Notes: generated by a model not told the origin, from the sequence alone. Counted from the stretch's first letter, positions 30,947-43,578 are shown. The stretch is 64,000 nucleotides of DNA from Parastagonospora avenae f. sp. tritici 18332-5 (GCA_022559985.1 JAFJTR010000033.1:127247-191246), one strand, 5' to 3'. Program-made: numbers and translations.

Positions 30947-33900
30947 ATGCCCGGCACAGTGACTAGGACGCCCGCAAAGCGCGCTCTTGCTGACGCCACG
31001 AGCAATGGAGTCAACGTTCAGGCATCGCCCCGCTCTTCAAAGAAGCTGAAGGTCGAAGACAGCAAGAAGAAGAACGCACCGCCCGTAAAGCACGTCAATG
31101 GCTCTTTCAATTCGAGCCAGGCGGCGCCGAGCCAGTTTGAGGAGACACTGGAGCAGATGACACAGGACATTGAAACTCTGAAGGAGAACAACACAGAGAA
31201 AGACCAGCAATGGCGGCGGCCAGCACTGGCACACGACTTCAACGAGTTGACCCAAAACCTTGTCTTTCAACAAATCGAAGCAGAGGAGGGAGTCCTGAAT
31301 GGCGGGAGGGCTACGGTAAAGCTCTTTGGCGTCACAGAGGTATGCAGAACACGCCGACCGTCTTATCCGAGCTAATGTGATCATATAGAACGGAAACTCT
31401 GTACTGGTACACGTGACGGGCTTTATGCACTACTTCTACGTTGCCGCGCCGATAGGCTTCCAACCGCAAGACTGCGATGCGTACAAGATCTACCTCGAAA
31501 GCGAATGCCAGAAACAGCTCAATCAGCACTCGGCCGTCATCTACTCGGTACAGATGACAATGAGAGAGAATATCCTGAGGTACCAGGGCAACCAGAAGAG
31601 CCCATACTTGAAGATCACTGTCAATGACCCAAAGATGATCAACCGCGTAAGGACCATGGTCTCCAAAGGCTTCGCCAATTGGAAACGGCTATGGCCATCT
31701 CGGGAAGACGGCATCCTCACGTTCGACAACATAGCATACGTGCTCAGGTTCATGATTGATACCAAGGTGAGAAGCCCGAAACAATTGCAACTCAATAATA
31801 CTGACTCCGCAGATCGCTGGTATGTCTTGGGTAGAGGTCCCAGCTGGCAAATACAAGATGCTCAACCCGCGCGACCGTCATTCGAACTGCCAAATCGAGG
31901 CGCAACTACATTACAGCGACCTGATAGCACATTTGTCCGAAGGCGAGTGGTCCAAGATCGCCCCCCTTCGCATCCTCTCCTTCGATATCGAGTGCGCTGG
32001 TCGCAAAGGTATCTTTCCAGAGGCGAACATTGACCCCGTCATCCAAATCGCCAACGTTGTTACAAGATCTGGTGAGCCCAAACCGTTCATACGAAACGTT
32101 TTCTGTATGGACACAGTTAGCCCTATTGTCGCGACACAGATCTTGTCATTCAGCAACGAGGGCGAGATGCTGATGAAGTGGCGCGACTTCTTGGAGGAAG
32201 TCGACCCGGATGTCATCATTGGCTACAACACCTCCAACTTCGATTTTCCATACCTTTTGGACCGCGCGAAACATCTCAAGCTGCCCAAGTTCCCATACTG
32301 GTCTCGTTTGAAGTCGGTACAGTCCAAGGTACGTACACCCCCGATCTTTGCCCTACAACCCTGTTCTATGATGATCTGGATTTTATGTATTTGCTACTTC
32401 AGAGCTTCGGCTATGAGACAGAAACACCATACTACTGATGGAACTTGCGACATTACACTTGTGTACAAAATTTTGTTCCCGCGCAATGGCTAACACTTTC
32501 AAGGTGGAAACCTCAAATTTCTCGAGCAAGCAACTCGGCAACCGCGACACCAAGAACACAAACACCAATGGACGTCTACAGCTTGATTTGCTGCAACTCA
32601 TCCAGCGCGATCATCAACTTCGTAGCTACACTCTCAACTCTGTTTGTGCGCATTTCCTGAAGGAGCAAAAAGAGGACGTTCATCACAGCATGATCACAGA
32701 GCTCTATAATGGCGACTCGAATTCCCGGAGACGTTTGGCAGTCTACTGCTTAAAAGACGCCTACTTGCCGCAACGGTTACTTGACAAGCTCATGTGTCTC
32801 GTCAACTATACCGAAATGGCCAGGGTCACAGGTGTACCCTTCAACTATATTCTAGCACGTGGACAGCAAGTTAGGTTCATCAGCCAGCTGTTTCGAAGGG
32901 CTCTCGACCATCAGCTCATCGTTCCCGACCTTCCCAACCAAGGCGAAAACGGTGATCAGTACGAAGGTGCCACAGTCATTGAGCCGAAGCGAGGGTACTA
33001 CAAGCAGCCAGTCGCCACTCTCGATTTCGCATCTCTATATCCCAGTATCATGCAAGCACACAACTTATGTTACACCACCTGGCTGGATCGACAGACAGTA
33101 GAGAAGCTGAAGATGAAGAAAGACGAGGATTACATCGTAACGCCGAACGGCGATATGTTCTGCACCGCGAAGACTCGGAAAGGTCTTCTTTCTCAAATTT
33201 TGGAAGAACTACTGGGTGCGCGTAAGAGGGCGAAGAAAGAGCTAGCAGTTGAGACGGACCCCTTCAAGAAGGCTGTGCTGAACGGTCGTCAATTGGCTTT
33301 GAAGATCACCGCAAACTCCGTGTACGGTTTAACGGGTGCGACGAACGGCAGGCTGCCCTGTCTTGCGATCGCCAGTAGTACCACGAGTTTCGGCCGTCAA
33401 ATGATCGAGAAGACCAAGGCTGAAGTCGAGGCTAAATACAACATCGCCAACGGATACAGTCATGATGCCGAGGTCATCTACGGTGATACAGATTCCGTCA
33501 TGGTCAAGTTTGGTACATCTGAGCTGGCCGAAGCAATGAAGCTCGGCGAGGAGGCTGCCGAATATGTGTCGTCGAAGTTCGTGAAGCCTATCAAACTCGA
33601 GTTCGAAAAGGTCTACTTTCCATATCTGCTGATCAACAAGAAGCGTTACGCTGGTTTGTATTGGACAAATCCAGTCAAGTGGGACAAGATGGACACAAAG
33701 GGTATCGAGACAGTACGTCGAGATAATTGTCGTCTTGTTGTGAACGTCATCGACACGTCGTTGCGCATGTTATTGATCGATCAGGATCCAGAAGGCGCGC
33801 AAGAGTAAGCCGAATCTCCATACAACGAGTACAACCACTAACACCTCACAGATTCGTCAAGGAAACGATTGCGGATCTTTTGCAAAACAAGATCGATCTT

Positions 33901-34611
33901 TCAAATCTTGTCATTACCAAGGCTCTTACCAAACAAGAGAACAAGAATGGTACGGGTGGTTATGCCAACAAACAGGCTCACGTTGAGCTAGCAGAACGCA
34001 TGAAGAAACGAGATGCGGGTTCTGCACCTGCTCTAGGTGATCGTGTGGCGTACGTCATGATCAAGAGTGCAAGCGGTGCCAGGAACTTTGAGAAGTCGGA
34101 AGATCCTCTTTACGTCCTGGAGAACAACATACCCATTGACACCAAGTACTACCTTGATAACCAACTCGCGAAGCCACTGGGCAGGATTTTCGAGCCCATC
34201 CTCGGTGAAAAGAAGGCAAATTCGCTGCTTACTGGTGAGCACACGCGGTCCATCACCGTCGCGGCGCCAACCATGGGTGGGCTCATGAAGTTCGCGAAGA
34301 AGACGTCGACTTGCATGGGCTGCAAGAAACCGCTCGTTGGAGTACATGAGAAGGATGGAGCTGTGTGCGAAAACTGCCGCCCAAGGCTTGGTGAGCTGTA
34401 CACCAAAACGCTCAGCAAAGTCAGTGAACTCGAAGTTCGCTTCTCGCGCCTCTGGACACAATGCCAGCGTTGTCAGGGTAGTGTGCATTGCGAAGTTATT
34501 TGCGAATCGAGAGATTGTCCGATTTTCTACATGCGCATGAAGGCGAGGAAGGATGTTGAAGATGCCGGAAAAGAGCTGGTGCGCTTCGACAAGGATGCTG
34601 CACTTTGGTAG
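30947..34611 (+). CDS. DNA polymerase delta catalytic subunit (Pol3/Cdc2)
   Basis: Five exons: 30947-31339, 31389-31766, 31813-32328, 32504-33804, 33852-34611; introns of 49, 46, 175 and 47 bp; 1115 residues (yeast Pol3 is 1097). The N-terminal ~120 residues are basic and disordered. Exonuclease motif I FDIECAGRKG has Asp315 and Glu317; Exo II lies in IGYNTSNFDFPYLLDR and Exo III in YCLKDAYLP. Polymerase motif A is LDFASLYPSIM (Asp603), motif B KITANSVYGLTG, motif C YGDTDSVM (Asp757, Asp759). The C-terminus has both cysteine clusters: CysA (CMGC...CENC) and CysB (CQRC...CEVICESRDC), the latter binding a 4Fe-4S cluster in the family. All catalytic residues are intact. It is the lagging-strand replicase with proofreading. 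Confidence 0.97.
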
Positions 34612-35027
34612 TGCATAATTGGGGTCAAGGGCGATGTATAAGCTCGTCTAGGGTGCATGGTTCTTTGTTTATAGATATCCACCTGCGCACTGGGAGCCAT
34701 GTTGCCATGTTCGCATTTACGACTGTGTTGCTATAAATTTATCTGCTATAACGACTGGAATTAATTCAGCCTTGTCTATCAGCCTTGTCCTGGCGTTCCG
34801 TGGCACGTCGAAGCCGGAAGCGCAACGTTGATGGTGATGATGCCCACCACACATCGACATCTAGACCCTGGGATCGGAATCGTCGGAATCTCCGGAATCT
34901 CGTGCATGACGTCTTCGATCCCACACGCGACAACGCGTCAGTATGATCATTCAATTCAATGTCAGCCTTTACCCAAAATCTTAGCATGCCCGACTAAATC
35001 TCACACTCAACTAAATCCACTGCAATC
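34612..35027. other. Intergenic region
   Basis: 3' end of the polymerase gene and promoter of the following membrane protein gene. Nothing else seen. Confidence 0.5.
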
Positions 35028-35920
35028 ATGGGCAACAACCAATCCCAAATCGTCCGCTACCTCGCGCCAGCATCGTTCCTGTACGACTTCGCGGCGCAGC
35101 AATATGGCATGTTCAGCAGCCCCAACATGCTGGACATTCACAACAAGAACCTCGCAGCGTTCAGTCCGCAGCCATACTTCATCGCAGGATTCTTCTTCCC
35201 GCAGCAGCTATTCCAGCTTGCCTGGTTGTGGAAACTTTGGCATCAGCAGGGCAATGCGGCGGAGACGAGGATGATGAATCGTTTTGCATACGCGTATGCG
35301 CTGGGAAATGTTTGTATTGGAAGTAAGCAGGCCTTCCTCTATTCATTCATGATTGGTATGGGTGAGTGGAAGCTAATGCACAACAGCGTGGATGTTCTTC
35401 TGGAACTCCAACAACCTCGCTACATCGAACATCTTCGTCACTATCAACACAGTCGCGCAACTATTCTACATCACCACGCAACTCGAACCCATCGACTACA
35501 ACTCCACCCCCAACCTCCTGACGCACATTGTCGCGAAAACGTTTGCGGGAATCGGCGTCCTGGACCTCCTCCACAACACCAGCGCGGCGTTCTACAAGGG
35601 CGTGCCACCCAGCAGCGCAGTGCAAATCGCGACAGGTCTAGGCTTTGCAGGCGCAACTGCGTGTAGTGACTGGATCTTCGGCGGATGCCTGGTGTACGAT
35701 CTCGTTGCTCTTGGATGCGGGCAGAGTGGAAGCTGGAGTCAATTGCTGTTTGGATACGCCGCTGGTGCGGCGGGTATTCTTGCAGCGAAGAACTACTTCT
35801 AGTATGTGAGTAGAGAATCGAACAGGATTCGTCTGTAAAGCTGACGGCGTTGGTAGTCCGAAGTGGAAGGGTCAGCAGCAGGAGTATAGCAGAATCGGGG
35901 ATGATGGGAGTTTCGTGTAG
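35028..35920 (+). CDS. Multi-pass membrane protein of unknown function
   Basis: Three exons, 35028-35322, 35387-35801 and 35857-35920, with introns of 64 bp (GTAAGC...AACAG) and 55 bp (GTATGT...GGTAG); 257 residues. Without the second splice the frame stops at 35802 right after KNYF; splicing adds YPKWKGQQQEYSRIGDDGSFV, a plausible cytosolic tail. Five or six hydrophobic segments can be seen, beginning PYFIAGFFFPQQLFQLAWLW, then ALGNVCIG-TWMFFW, NIFVTINTVAQLFYIT, AKTFAGIGVLDLL, QIATGLGFAGATACSDWIF-GGCLVYDLVALGC and LLFGYAAGAAGILAA. I do not recognise the family. No signal peptide; the N-terminus (MGNNQSQIVRY) begins with a Met-Gly that could be myristoylated (inference). Confidence 0.8.
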
Positions 35921-36516
35921 GGCTGGAGAAATTCAATGTGTTATGATATCTTGTTGGGGTCGTTTGGTGCAGGCGTGGCATGTCGTACACTGCACTATTC
36001 TTATGGGACTTATCAGCAGGCGAGACTGGCGTTAGTCTGGATTATCTCAGAAATGTAAACATGGTTTGAAGGACTTTGTCGGGTATCGAGCTCTTCCAAT
36101 GTGAGATCCTGTGGAAATGCCCATCATCCTTCACACTCTGGCCGAATTTCGCAACAGTGCCATTCTACAAATACGGGTCTCAAACTTCGTAGTGATTGAA
36201 GAACGTGAAGATATGAGTGTGCTGATGTGTCATTGAATGGTCGCGATGTTATCGTGGTGTTGAAGTCGCGTCACTGCGCACCCCACCTTTGTATCAGACT
36301 CGTCTGTACCTTCCGTCTATGGCATGCCGCTCCCCACCACAATCGGCGGCTCAGCATGAAGCTACGGCGGAGATGGCCGCTGAGAGCGCGCTCGTCGTAT
36401 GCTCGTGAATGCTTCTCTCCGCAACAGATAATCTTCTCCGTGCTTGAAGGATCCTAGAACTTCCTTCTATTTAGTACCCCGCGTTGACTGTCGCACGCGA
36501 CACCAAACAATCAGCA
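35921..36516. other. Intergenic region
   Basis: No supported gene. Upstream sequence of the dioxygenase gene. Confidence 0.5.
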
Positions 36517-37649
36517 ATGGCAGGCGCGACCCAAGAATCGGCAGTCGCAAAGGACGACTTGAACATTCCGGTATGCGCACAGCTTCCAGTACTCCCGAAA
36601 ACTTCTAACATACGGCGCGACAGCTCATAGACTTTGGACAATTCCTATCGAATGACCCCGCCGCGAAACAGACAACCGCAAAAGCAGTCCTCGAAGGCTT
36701 CCAGAGTACCGGCTTTGTATATCTCAAGAACCACGGCATATCGCCATCCAATATATCCACCGTCTTCGCCAACAGCGCAAAGTTCTTCGACCGCCCACAA
36801 AACCAAAAGGACGCTCTTGCCTGGTACTCTGCAGCCGCGAATAGAGGATATGTCGCACAAGGGCGCGAGAAACTCGTTGTGCTGGAGGAAACAGGCACGG
36901 AAGCAGAGTTGCGCAAGATCGTACCAGACTTGAAAGAGAGCTTAGAAATTGGACGCGATGATCAGCCCGAGACACCCAACATGTGGCCCAGCGGAGACGA
37001 AGACGCAAAGGTTTTTAAGATAGAGATGATGAACTTCTTCGAGACATGTAAGAGCCTGCACATGCAGGTCATGCGCGCGATAGCATTGGGTATGGGCATA
37101 CAAGAGAGCTGGTTTGATGAATTCACGGATGCGGGTGATAACACACTGAGGCTGCTGCATTACCCTGGCGTGTCGAAGAAGATCTTCAAGAGGGATGACG
37201 GACAATTGCAGGTCAGGGCTGGAGAGCACAGCGATTACGGTATGGCTATCCTAACACACATCTTCGACTGGAACTGACATAATGCAGGCTCCATCACTCT
37301 TCTATTCCAGGACGTCCGCGGCGGTCTACAAGTCCGTTCACCCAAAGGCACCTTCGTAGACGCCACACCCATCGAAGGCACAATTGTCGTCAACGCCGGC
37401 GACCTGCTAGCGCGATGGTCCAACGACACCATCAAGTCGACATTGCACCGGGTAGTGGAGCCGCCGCCAAAACCGGAGGATGCCGACAAAGACGTGTACC
37501 CGCCGCGATACTCAATTGCGTACTTCTGTAATCCGAATTACGAGCGCATGATTCAGGCCATTCCGGGGACGTATGAGGAGGCAGGAAGGAAGTACGGTGA
37601 TATTCAGAGCGGGCAGTATTTGATTCAGCGGTTGACGGCGACGTTTTAA
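36517..37649 (+). CDS. 2-oxoglutarate/Fe(II)-dependent dioxygenase (isopenicillin-N-synthase-like fold)
   Basis: Three exons, 36517-36570, 36624-37239 and 37288-37649; introns 53 and 48 bp; 343 residues. The DIOX_N domain starts at LIDFGQFLS and contains GFVYLKNHGIS. The core has the Fe(II) triad His220-x-Asp222 (EHSDYG, completed by the second splice) and His277 (TLHRVV), plus the 2-oxoglutarate-anchoring Arg297-x-Ser299 (RYSIAYF). These residues fit the family that includes gibberellin oxidases and many fungal secondary-metabolism hydroxylases; substrate is unknown. An isolated gene with no biosynthetic neighbours. Length is typical (320-360). Confidence 0.93.
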
Positions 37650-38036
37650 GTATTGTGTGATAAATAAACCGAAAATATATACTCCTTGCAAGTTAACACT
37701 TTCGTGCTGGTGGAATCCTCGTGCTATTGAACTTCTCGTGTCGCTCTTGGACCTTACATGCGCATATGCGCCCTGTTTGAAACCCATACACCACTACAAG
37801 ACGAGTATCATCTTATATTAAAGTCTGATGATATCTAAAGGCTTAGTGGCACGCTGTGAGGACCTTCAAAAGGCAGTGAAGCTGTAAAGAATAAGCTATA
37901 GTCACGCGGGTATGCATTCACATTTTGAGAACAAGGACGCATCACTGCACTACTCTATGTCGTCCAATCGCCCTGTGTATAAGTGGTGTTTCCTAATGTC
38001 CTAGCCTGAGCATGGCTTCAACATGCGCCGCCGGGA

Positions 38037-38075
38037 CCTCCACTCACCTCCGCTCACCTCCGCTCACCTCCGCTC
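38037..38075. repeat. 10-bp tandem repeat (CTCACCTCCG, about 4 units)
   Basis: Consecutive CTCACCTCCG units, the first with A for G; further isolated TTCACCT/TCACCT words lie nearby (38405-38430, 38523). Confidence 0.75.
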
Positions 38076-38713
38076 AAGTAAGCATACCTAGGTACATATA
38101 CCTAACAAATGCCACAATCTTCCTTTCACCGTCATTACTTGTGTCGAGCCTTTTGGTCGATATCCATGCACTGATGGACTGAGTTGGATTAATCCTATGC
38201 TGCTGTAGCTTTACAAGGCTCACTTCGATGTGCCACTCTTTATGTCAATAATTCATCATAGTGGAATCATCGCTGTAATCGCAATCTGTGAAGGTAAGAG
38301 AAGCTCACAAAGCATAGATATTCAACGACCTTGAGCTTCGCAATCCATGGTCCAACTGCTGCCGCTTGATTCCAATCCCGCCACTAGCCGGATCCTTGCC
38401 ACCTTCACCTGAGACTCTCCTTCACCTCCACTAGCCTGCCCATAGAGGGCGCACGGTCAGGGCACAGAGCTCCAAATGCTAGCGCCTGGGCATGCCTGGA
38501 CGGTATAAGAGGCTTCTGCCTCCCTCACCTGTTTTTCCTCTCCACCGCACACCCACACTCGCTCATGCTTCAACTTGAAACTCGGCCTTCGCTTACCCTT
38601 TTCAATTCAAGTCACGCGAGTGAGACTCTCAGCGAAACTTACGCAGCGATCCTTCACGAACACTCGATTCGCTAGCTGCAGCTGTCTACCAACCCGAATG
38701 CCTTCGCCCGACG

Positions 38714-38734
38714 CGTTACTGCCTGGCAGTAACG
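38714..38734. repeat. Perfect inverted repeat (10-bp arms, 1-base spacer)
   Basis: CGTTACTGCC-T-GGCAGTAACG. It could be a binding site for a dimeric regulator or a small hairpin; no gene context decides. Confidence 0.8.
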
Positions 38735-39319
38735 TGGAGGTATTCGGACGTGTCGTTGCGCCGGCCGTTGCTTGAGCTCCTCCGAGCGCTCGCAACACCG
38801 ATTTGTCAGGTCGCGCACCCCACTGCGCAAGCCTCTGATACCGTAAAGGCTTGCAGTGTCTTGCTGAGCATATATCGGAGTCAGTATATCGAGGTCTGTT
38901 GGGTTCCAAAGGGATTTGATCGGTGTTTACCTAGGTACTCATCCATTTTCTGGGATGGATCCGCAGGTGCGTACGGAAGTGATCTTGGTATGGCCGTTCC
39001 CCAGTCGAGTCACGCATTGCGAGTACAGTGAGCAATCTCGCTCTCATGGGCCAAGGAGCGTATGCCAGCCCCAAGCATACGCCTGACTGTGTCGGCGGTC
39101 AGTGTTTTTTTCGTTGACTTCTCGGCCTTGTGCTGAGCATTGAAGAAGAAGATTCTTGCTTTTCATCGCCAATTTTGCTGAACGGTGAATCTGACTGAGC
39201 CAATTATGAGTCATCTCTGTCACGTGTTCGTAGAGAGGGCGCTGCACGATATAGATTATGTTTCCTCTCAATCTTTGCTTTCCAGACGAGCTCTAACTCA
39301 AGGATACGCGAATCTGCCA

Positions 39320-39937
39320 ATGATGGAGTCAACAATGAAGACACTGAGTCCGCACATCAACCGTGGTACAGAAGATACTCGACCAATTGTAGTCATGACG
39401 TGCGGCATTGCGGGTACGCAATCGCCTTTCCAGGTATCCAGCTATCACTGACAACATCCAGGATCCGGTAAAACCACGCTGGCAAAAGCCATTGAGTCGG
39501 CTCAACCATCTTTCCACCGCCTCTCCATCGACGAAATTCTTCATCAGAACCGTGGCCTCTATGGCATTGACTACGAAGCATCTGACGTTCTCTACGAGCA
39601 GTACCAAGACGAAGCCGACGAGACTTATATCTCTACTTTCCACACCCTTCTCGCCGCCAAACAAGATGTAATCCTTGAGCGGTCGTTTTATGCCAAGGAA
39701 GACCGTGATGAGTACTGCAAATTGGTCGAAGATGCCGGAGCAAGACTGGTGCTAGTATTCTTGAAAGCAGAGGGCGAGCAAGGGAAGGAACTGCTATGGA
39801 AGAGGATTTGCAAGAGAAGTGAAGGAATGAAGACAGCTGCGTCAGCGTATGACATAAGCAGAGAAACGTTTGAGAGGTATTGGGATGGCTTTGAGAATCC
39901 AGTAGGAGAAGGAGAGATCGTCGTACGTGTTGCATAG
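39320..39937 (+). CDS. P-loop kinase-like ATPase (AAA_33/zeta-like)
   Basis: Two exons, 39320-39413 and 39462-39937, intron 48 bp (GTACGC...CCAG, branch CTGAC) placed inside the Walker A motif; after splicing it reads GIAGSGKTTLAKAI. About 189 residues with the ATG at 39320; other in-frame ATGs occur upstream to 39206, so the start is uncertain. Downstream: SIDEILHQNRGLYGIDY, LAAKQDVILERSFYAKEDRDEY (the Walker-B/lid type found in small kinases) and ARLVLVFLKA. Such stand-alone AAA_33 proteins in fungi and bacteria phosphorylate small molecules or nucleic-acid ends; the substrate is unknown. Confidence 0.82.
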
Positions 39938-40438
39938 GAGATTGATATGTACGAAGTTCGCATATCTTGCTACCTTCTCATAAATGTTGACGTACTGGCG
40001 AAGACAAGACTGCTACATGAAGCACAGCATCGTCATTCATGAAAAGGCTATCGCGCATCACATCTTGTCCATTACCTGAGGTACACCTCGCTGACTGAAT
40101 ATGAGCTTGAGATTGTTCTCTCCGCTCTGGTAACAGTACAAGTCGTTAGAATCGACGTCTCAAGAGCCGGAAATGCCAACCGCACGAACATTGTGCGGAG
40201 CTTGACGTTTTCTAATTGGCGGCTCCTCGGAGGTCTCCGAACGTGGGGCAGCGGGGTAGCTTTCCAGACACCACTTTTCGCGGCAAGCTTCAAATCTTTC
40301 TGTATCCTTTCTTACTTTATCGGACTGCAGGTAGTCTGACTGGCTCTCCAGAGACATCACCCTTCTCCAGCCCGAATTTGACGCCCTCAGTCCCGTGTGA
40401 GCGGTAGCGCCACCAGAGTTCCCATATCGACGAATACC
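39938..40438. other. Intergenic region upstream of the alcohol dehydrogenase gene
   Basis: No supported gene; a minus-strand frame (40160-40591) overlaps the dehydrogenase start and has no features. Confidence 0.5.
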
Positions 40439-41547
40439 ATGGCTTCCGATTCTATACCCAGCAAGCAAACTGTGGCGTGGATTGAGAATCCAAGCCCCAG
40501 CTGTGTTCTTCAAATCCGGGATGATGTGGAAGTCAAGCAGCCCGCTGAGAGCGAAGTCCTCATCAAGCTCGAATGCTCCGGTATCTGTCATTCAGACTGC
40601 CACAATCTTGAACAAGCTGGCATGTACACCGAGGTTCCCGGACACGAAGGAGTTGGAAAGGTTGTCAAGCTGGGATCAGGAGCGTCCAAAGATCTCCTAG
40701 GAAAGAGGGTGGGCATCAAGTGGCTCTGGAGTGCATGCAACGAATGCACAAGCTGCAAGAAAGGAAAGATAAACCATTGCGCAAAGCAGAAGAATACTGG
40801 AAGAAGCGTATGGGGTACTCTGCAGCAATATGTTGTGGCGCATGCTGAATTCGTTACAATGATCCCAGAAGGCGTCAAGAGCGAAGTTGCGGCCCCATTA
40901 CTGTGCGCGGGACTGAGTCTTGCTGGTGCAGTGTCAAAATTGGGGCCGGAAGTGCAACCAGGAGACTACGTTGCAATCATTGGCGCTGGTGGTGGTCTCG
41001 GTCATGTAGGCGTTCAGATCGCTACCATCAAGGGGTACAAGGTCATTGCGATCGATAGTGGCGCGGAGAAGGAGAAGCTGAGTAAAGAGATGGGCGCTGT
41101 CGCATTCGTCGATTACATGAAGCAAGACGCCGTGCAAGCCGTCCGCGATCTCACAGATGGTGAGGGCGCACACGGCGTAATCTGCGTTGCAGGAAGCGAG
41201 AGGGCGTATCAGCAAGCTCCAGACCTTGCAAGGAACAGTGGCGTTTTCGTGTGTGTGGGCTTGCCTCCACCTACCTTCATGTTCCCCATGTCTCCAATCC
41301 ACATCGCCAATCGTGGTATGTCGAACTCTCCTCTTCAAGGCTTTCTCGTGTGCTGACAGAAATAGGACTAACCATCCGGGGCTCATCGACTGGTACGAAA
41401 GCGCAAATGGACGAACTGCTCCAGCTCGCTGTCGAGGGCAGGATTACACCACGGATCGAGGTCTACGACTTCAAGGACGCACCCAAGATTATACAGGAGC
41501 TGCAAAGATATGAGGTGACAGGTCGAAAGGTAGTCAGAGCACCATAG
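40439..41547 (+). CDS. Zinc-dependent alcohol dehydrogenase (MDR superfamily)
   Basis: Two exons, 40439-41315 and 41366-41547; intron 50 bp (GTATGT...ATAG); 352 residues. Catalytic zinc site: CHSDCH and GHEGVG; structural zinc site: four cysteines in CNECTSCKKGKINHC. The cofactor site is GAGGGLGHVGVQIA followed by an acidic Asp (AIDSG), favouring NAD(H). C-terminal VTGRKVV is the standard family ending. Closest to yeast-type Adh1/AdhP cytosolic enzymes, which interconvert ethanol-sized alcohols and aldehydes. Substrate preference cannot be read with certainty. Confidence 0.93.
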
Positions 41548-42081
41548 AGGTGCCTTACTACTGTACTTGAGTAGCAAAATATCCCCACCTAGGTCAAGCC
41601 TACACGGTACTCATGCCACGTCATCTTCATTTTCATTGCCACTAGTCCTATTCTCATTATCCACCAAACAGCTGCTGCCATGCAACCAGTGTGAGGAAGG
41701 AGGAGACACATTCGTGCTGGGTATCTGGTGAGTATAGCAGGTCATGGGTGTTGTCAAGCTGACATGAGCAGCTCAGGATGTTCGAGGGACATGCATCGTG
41801 ACCTAGGGAACTTTTGAAACGAATTGAAGTATCTGTTTGGAAAAAAAAGGTATCCGTCTCGATGTACCCAATACGTGCACAGTTCGAGAGAGAAGCTGGA
41901 GTAAGATGAGATATGGAGCTCGACTAGCCTATACATGGACTAGCGCCGGAGAAAATCTCGAATCCTCCGACAATGCATCCATGAATCATCTCGGTCGTTG
42001 AGCATCTCTGGGCAATTTCATCATGTGTCGATAGCATTTCCTGCATTTTCAGGCGTTTCTTGTTAATTCTATTTCCTAGTC
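41548..42081. other. Intergenic region
   Basis: Terminator and promoter sequence between two plus-strand genes; nothing else seen. Confidence 0.5.
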
Positions 42082-43578
42082 ATGGATCGTCACACTCGTG
42101 TCGTGGCGCAGGTCGCGTCCAAGGTGAAAGACTACTTTGTCCGCAAGGAGCCTTTTCGGATATCTCACGGATCAACTAATAGCACGCGTCCAAACCTGAA
42201 GAAGCGCGTCGTCGACATCAGTGATTTGAGGAATGTTGTCAAAGTCGACACTGCCAGCAGATCGGCGCTTGTAGAGCCTAACGTACCCATGGATCGTCTT
42301 GTGGAGGCGACATTACCTCACGGCCTCGTCCCTCCTGTCGTAATGGAGTTCCCCGGTATCACCGTTGGAGGGGGTTACGCTGGTACTGCTGGCGAAAGCA
42401 GTAGTTTCAAATACGGCTTCTTTGATCGAACAATCAATGAAGTGGAAATGGTACTTGCAGATGGCAAGGTTGTCAAAGCTTCAGAGCAAACCAACAGCGA
42501 CTTGTTCAGGGGAGGTGCGGGTGCTGTGGGCACCCTTGGTGTCACTACGCTCGTGGAGTTGCAGCTCATTGAAGCGAAAAAGTATGTCAAGACAACATAT
42601 TGGCCAGTTCGCAGCGTGGCGCAAGCCGTAAAGCAGGTCAGAGAGCATACCGAAGGCGCTCAAGGCCAGGCGAACGACTACGTCGACGGCATTCTCTTTA
42701 GCAAAGATCACGGTGCTATCGTGACCGGCGAAATGACAGACGAGCTACCTGCCAATACCAAGCCTCAAACCTTCAGCAATCCCTGGGATCCATGGTTTTA
42801 TCTACATGTCAAAGCTGCTACGCGTCAATCAACAGAGCCAGTGATCGAGTACATACCGCTAGCCGAGTACATGTTTCGTTACGATCGTGGAGGGTTTTGG
42901 GTTGGCCGTTCCGCTTTCCAGTACATGCATTTTCCTTTCAACTCTATCACGAGATGGTTCTTGGACGATTTCTGCCATACACGAATGTTGTACCGCGCCC
43001 TCCACGCATCCGGCATTGCTACCCGATATATTGTCCAAGACATGGCGCTGCCGTACCCCAACGCCGAGAAGTTCATCGACTATACGGACAAAACATTTGG
43101 TATATGGCCTTTGTGGCTCTGCCCACTCAAGCAAAGCCCACAGCCAACCATGCATCCTCACACTAAGGGTGATTTGAAGGACGACCAAATGTTGAACATT
43201 GGACTCTGGGGATTCGGACCGAAAGATCCCACGACTTACCTTGCCAAGAACCGTGCACTCGAGAAGACTTTGGGCGAAATGGGTGGCATGAAATGGCTGT
43301 ATGCACATACGTATTACAACAATGAAGATTTCTGGTCCCAGTTCGATCGCGAATGGCACGAGAGGCTTCGCAGAAAATATCGAGCTGACGGCGCGCTTCC
43401 CGGCGTGTACGACAAAGTTCATGTGGACATCGAGAAGTATACTGAGATAACGAACAAGGACTTGGGTATGCGAATGAAGAACCTCTGGCCACTCGGCGGT
43501 TTTTGGGGTATCTGGAAGAGCATAAGATCGAAGGACTACTTGCTACACAGGAATGCGACCTGGCGATGGAGGAACTGA
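42082..43578 (+). CDS. DHCR24-like FAD-dependent oxidoreductase
   Basis: Single exon, 498 residues. The FAD_binding_4 (PCMH-type) domain fills about residues 25-185: RISHGSTNSTRP, RSALVEPNVPMDRLVEATLPHGLVPPVVMEFPGITVGGG and the AGESSSFKYGFFDRTINEVEMVL segment seen in delta24-sterol reductases. The rest matches the long C-terminal half of DHCR24-like proteins. Known activity of the named relatives: reduction of the C24 double bond of sterols, although fungi make ergosterol without this step, so the fungal homologues may act on another substrate (inference). Animal DHCR24 has an N-terminal membrane anchor; here none is apparent. Confidence 0.88.
   Translation: MDRHTRVVAQVASKVKDYFVRKEPFRISHGSTNSTRPNLKKRVVDISDLRNVVKVDTASRSALVEPNVPMDRLVEATLPHGLVPPVVMEFPGITVGGGYAGTAGESSSFKYGFFDRTINEVEMVLADGKVVKASEQTNSDLFRGGAGAVGTLGVTTLVELQLIEAKKYVKTTYWPVRSVAQAVKQVREHTEGAQGQANDYVDGILFSKDHGAIVTGEMTDELPANTKPQTFSNPWDPWFYLHVKAATRQSTEPVIEYIPLAEYMFRYDRGGFWVGRSAFQYMHFPFNSITRWFLDDFCHTRMLYRALHASGIATRYIVQDMALPYPNAEKFIDYTDKTFGIWPLWLCPLKQSPQPTMHPHTKGDLKDDQMLNIGLWGFGPKDPTTYLAKNRALEKTLGEMGGMKWLYAHTYYNNEDFWSQFDREWHERLRRKYRADGALPGVYDKVHVDIEKYTEITNKDLGMRMKNLWPLGGFWGIWKSIRSKDYLLHRNATWRWRN

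Larger units (their letters stand above)
37650..39319. other. 1.7-kb region without a supported gene
   Basis: Contains a short minisatellite of CACCTCCGCT units (38040-38075) and a perfect 21-base inverted repeat at 38714-38734. Several short open frames lack features. Confidence 0.5.
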
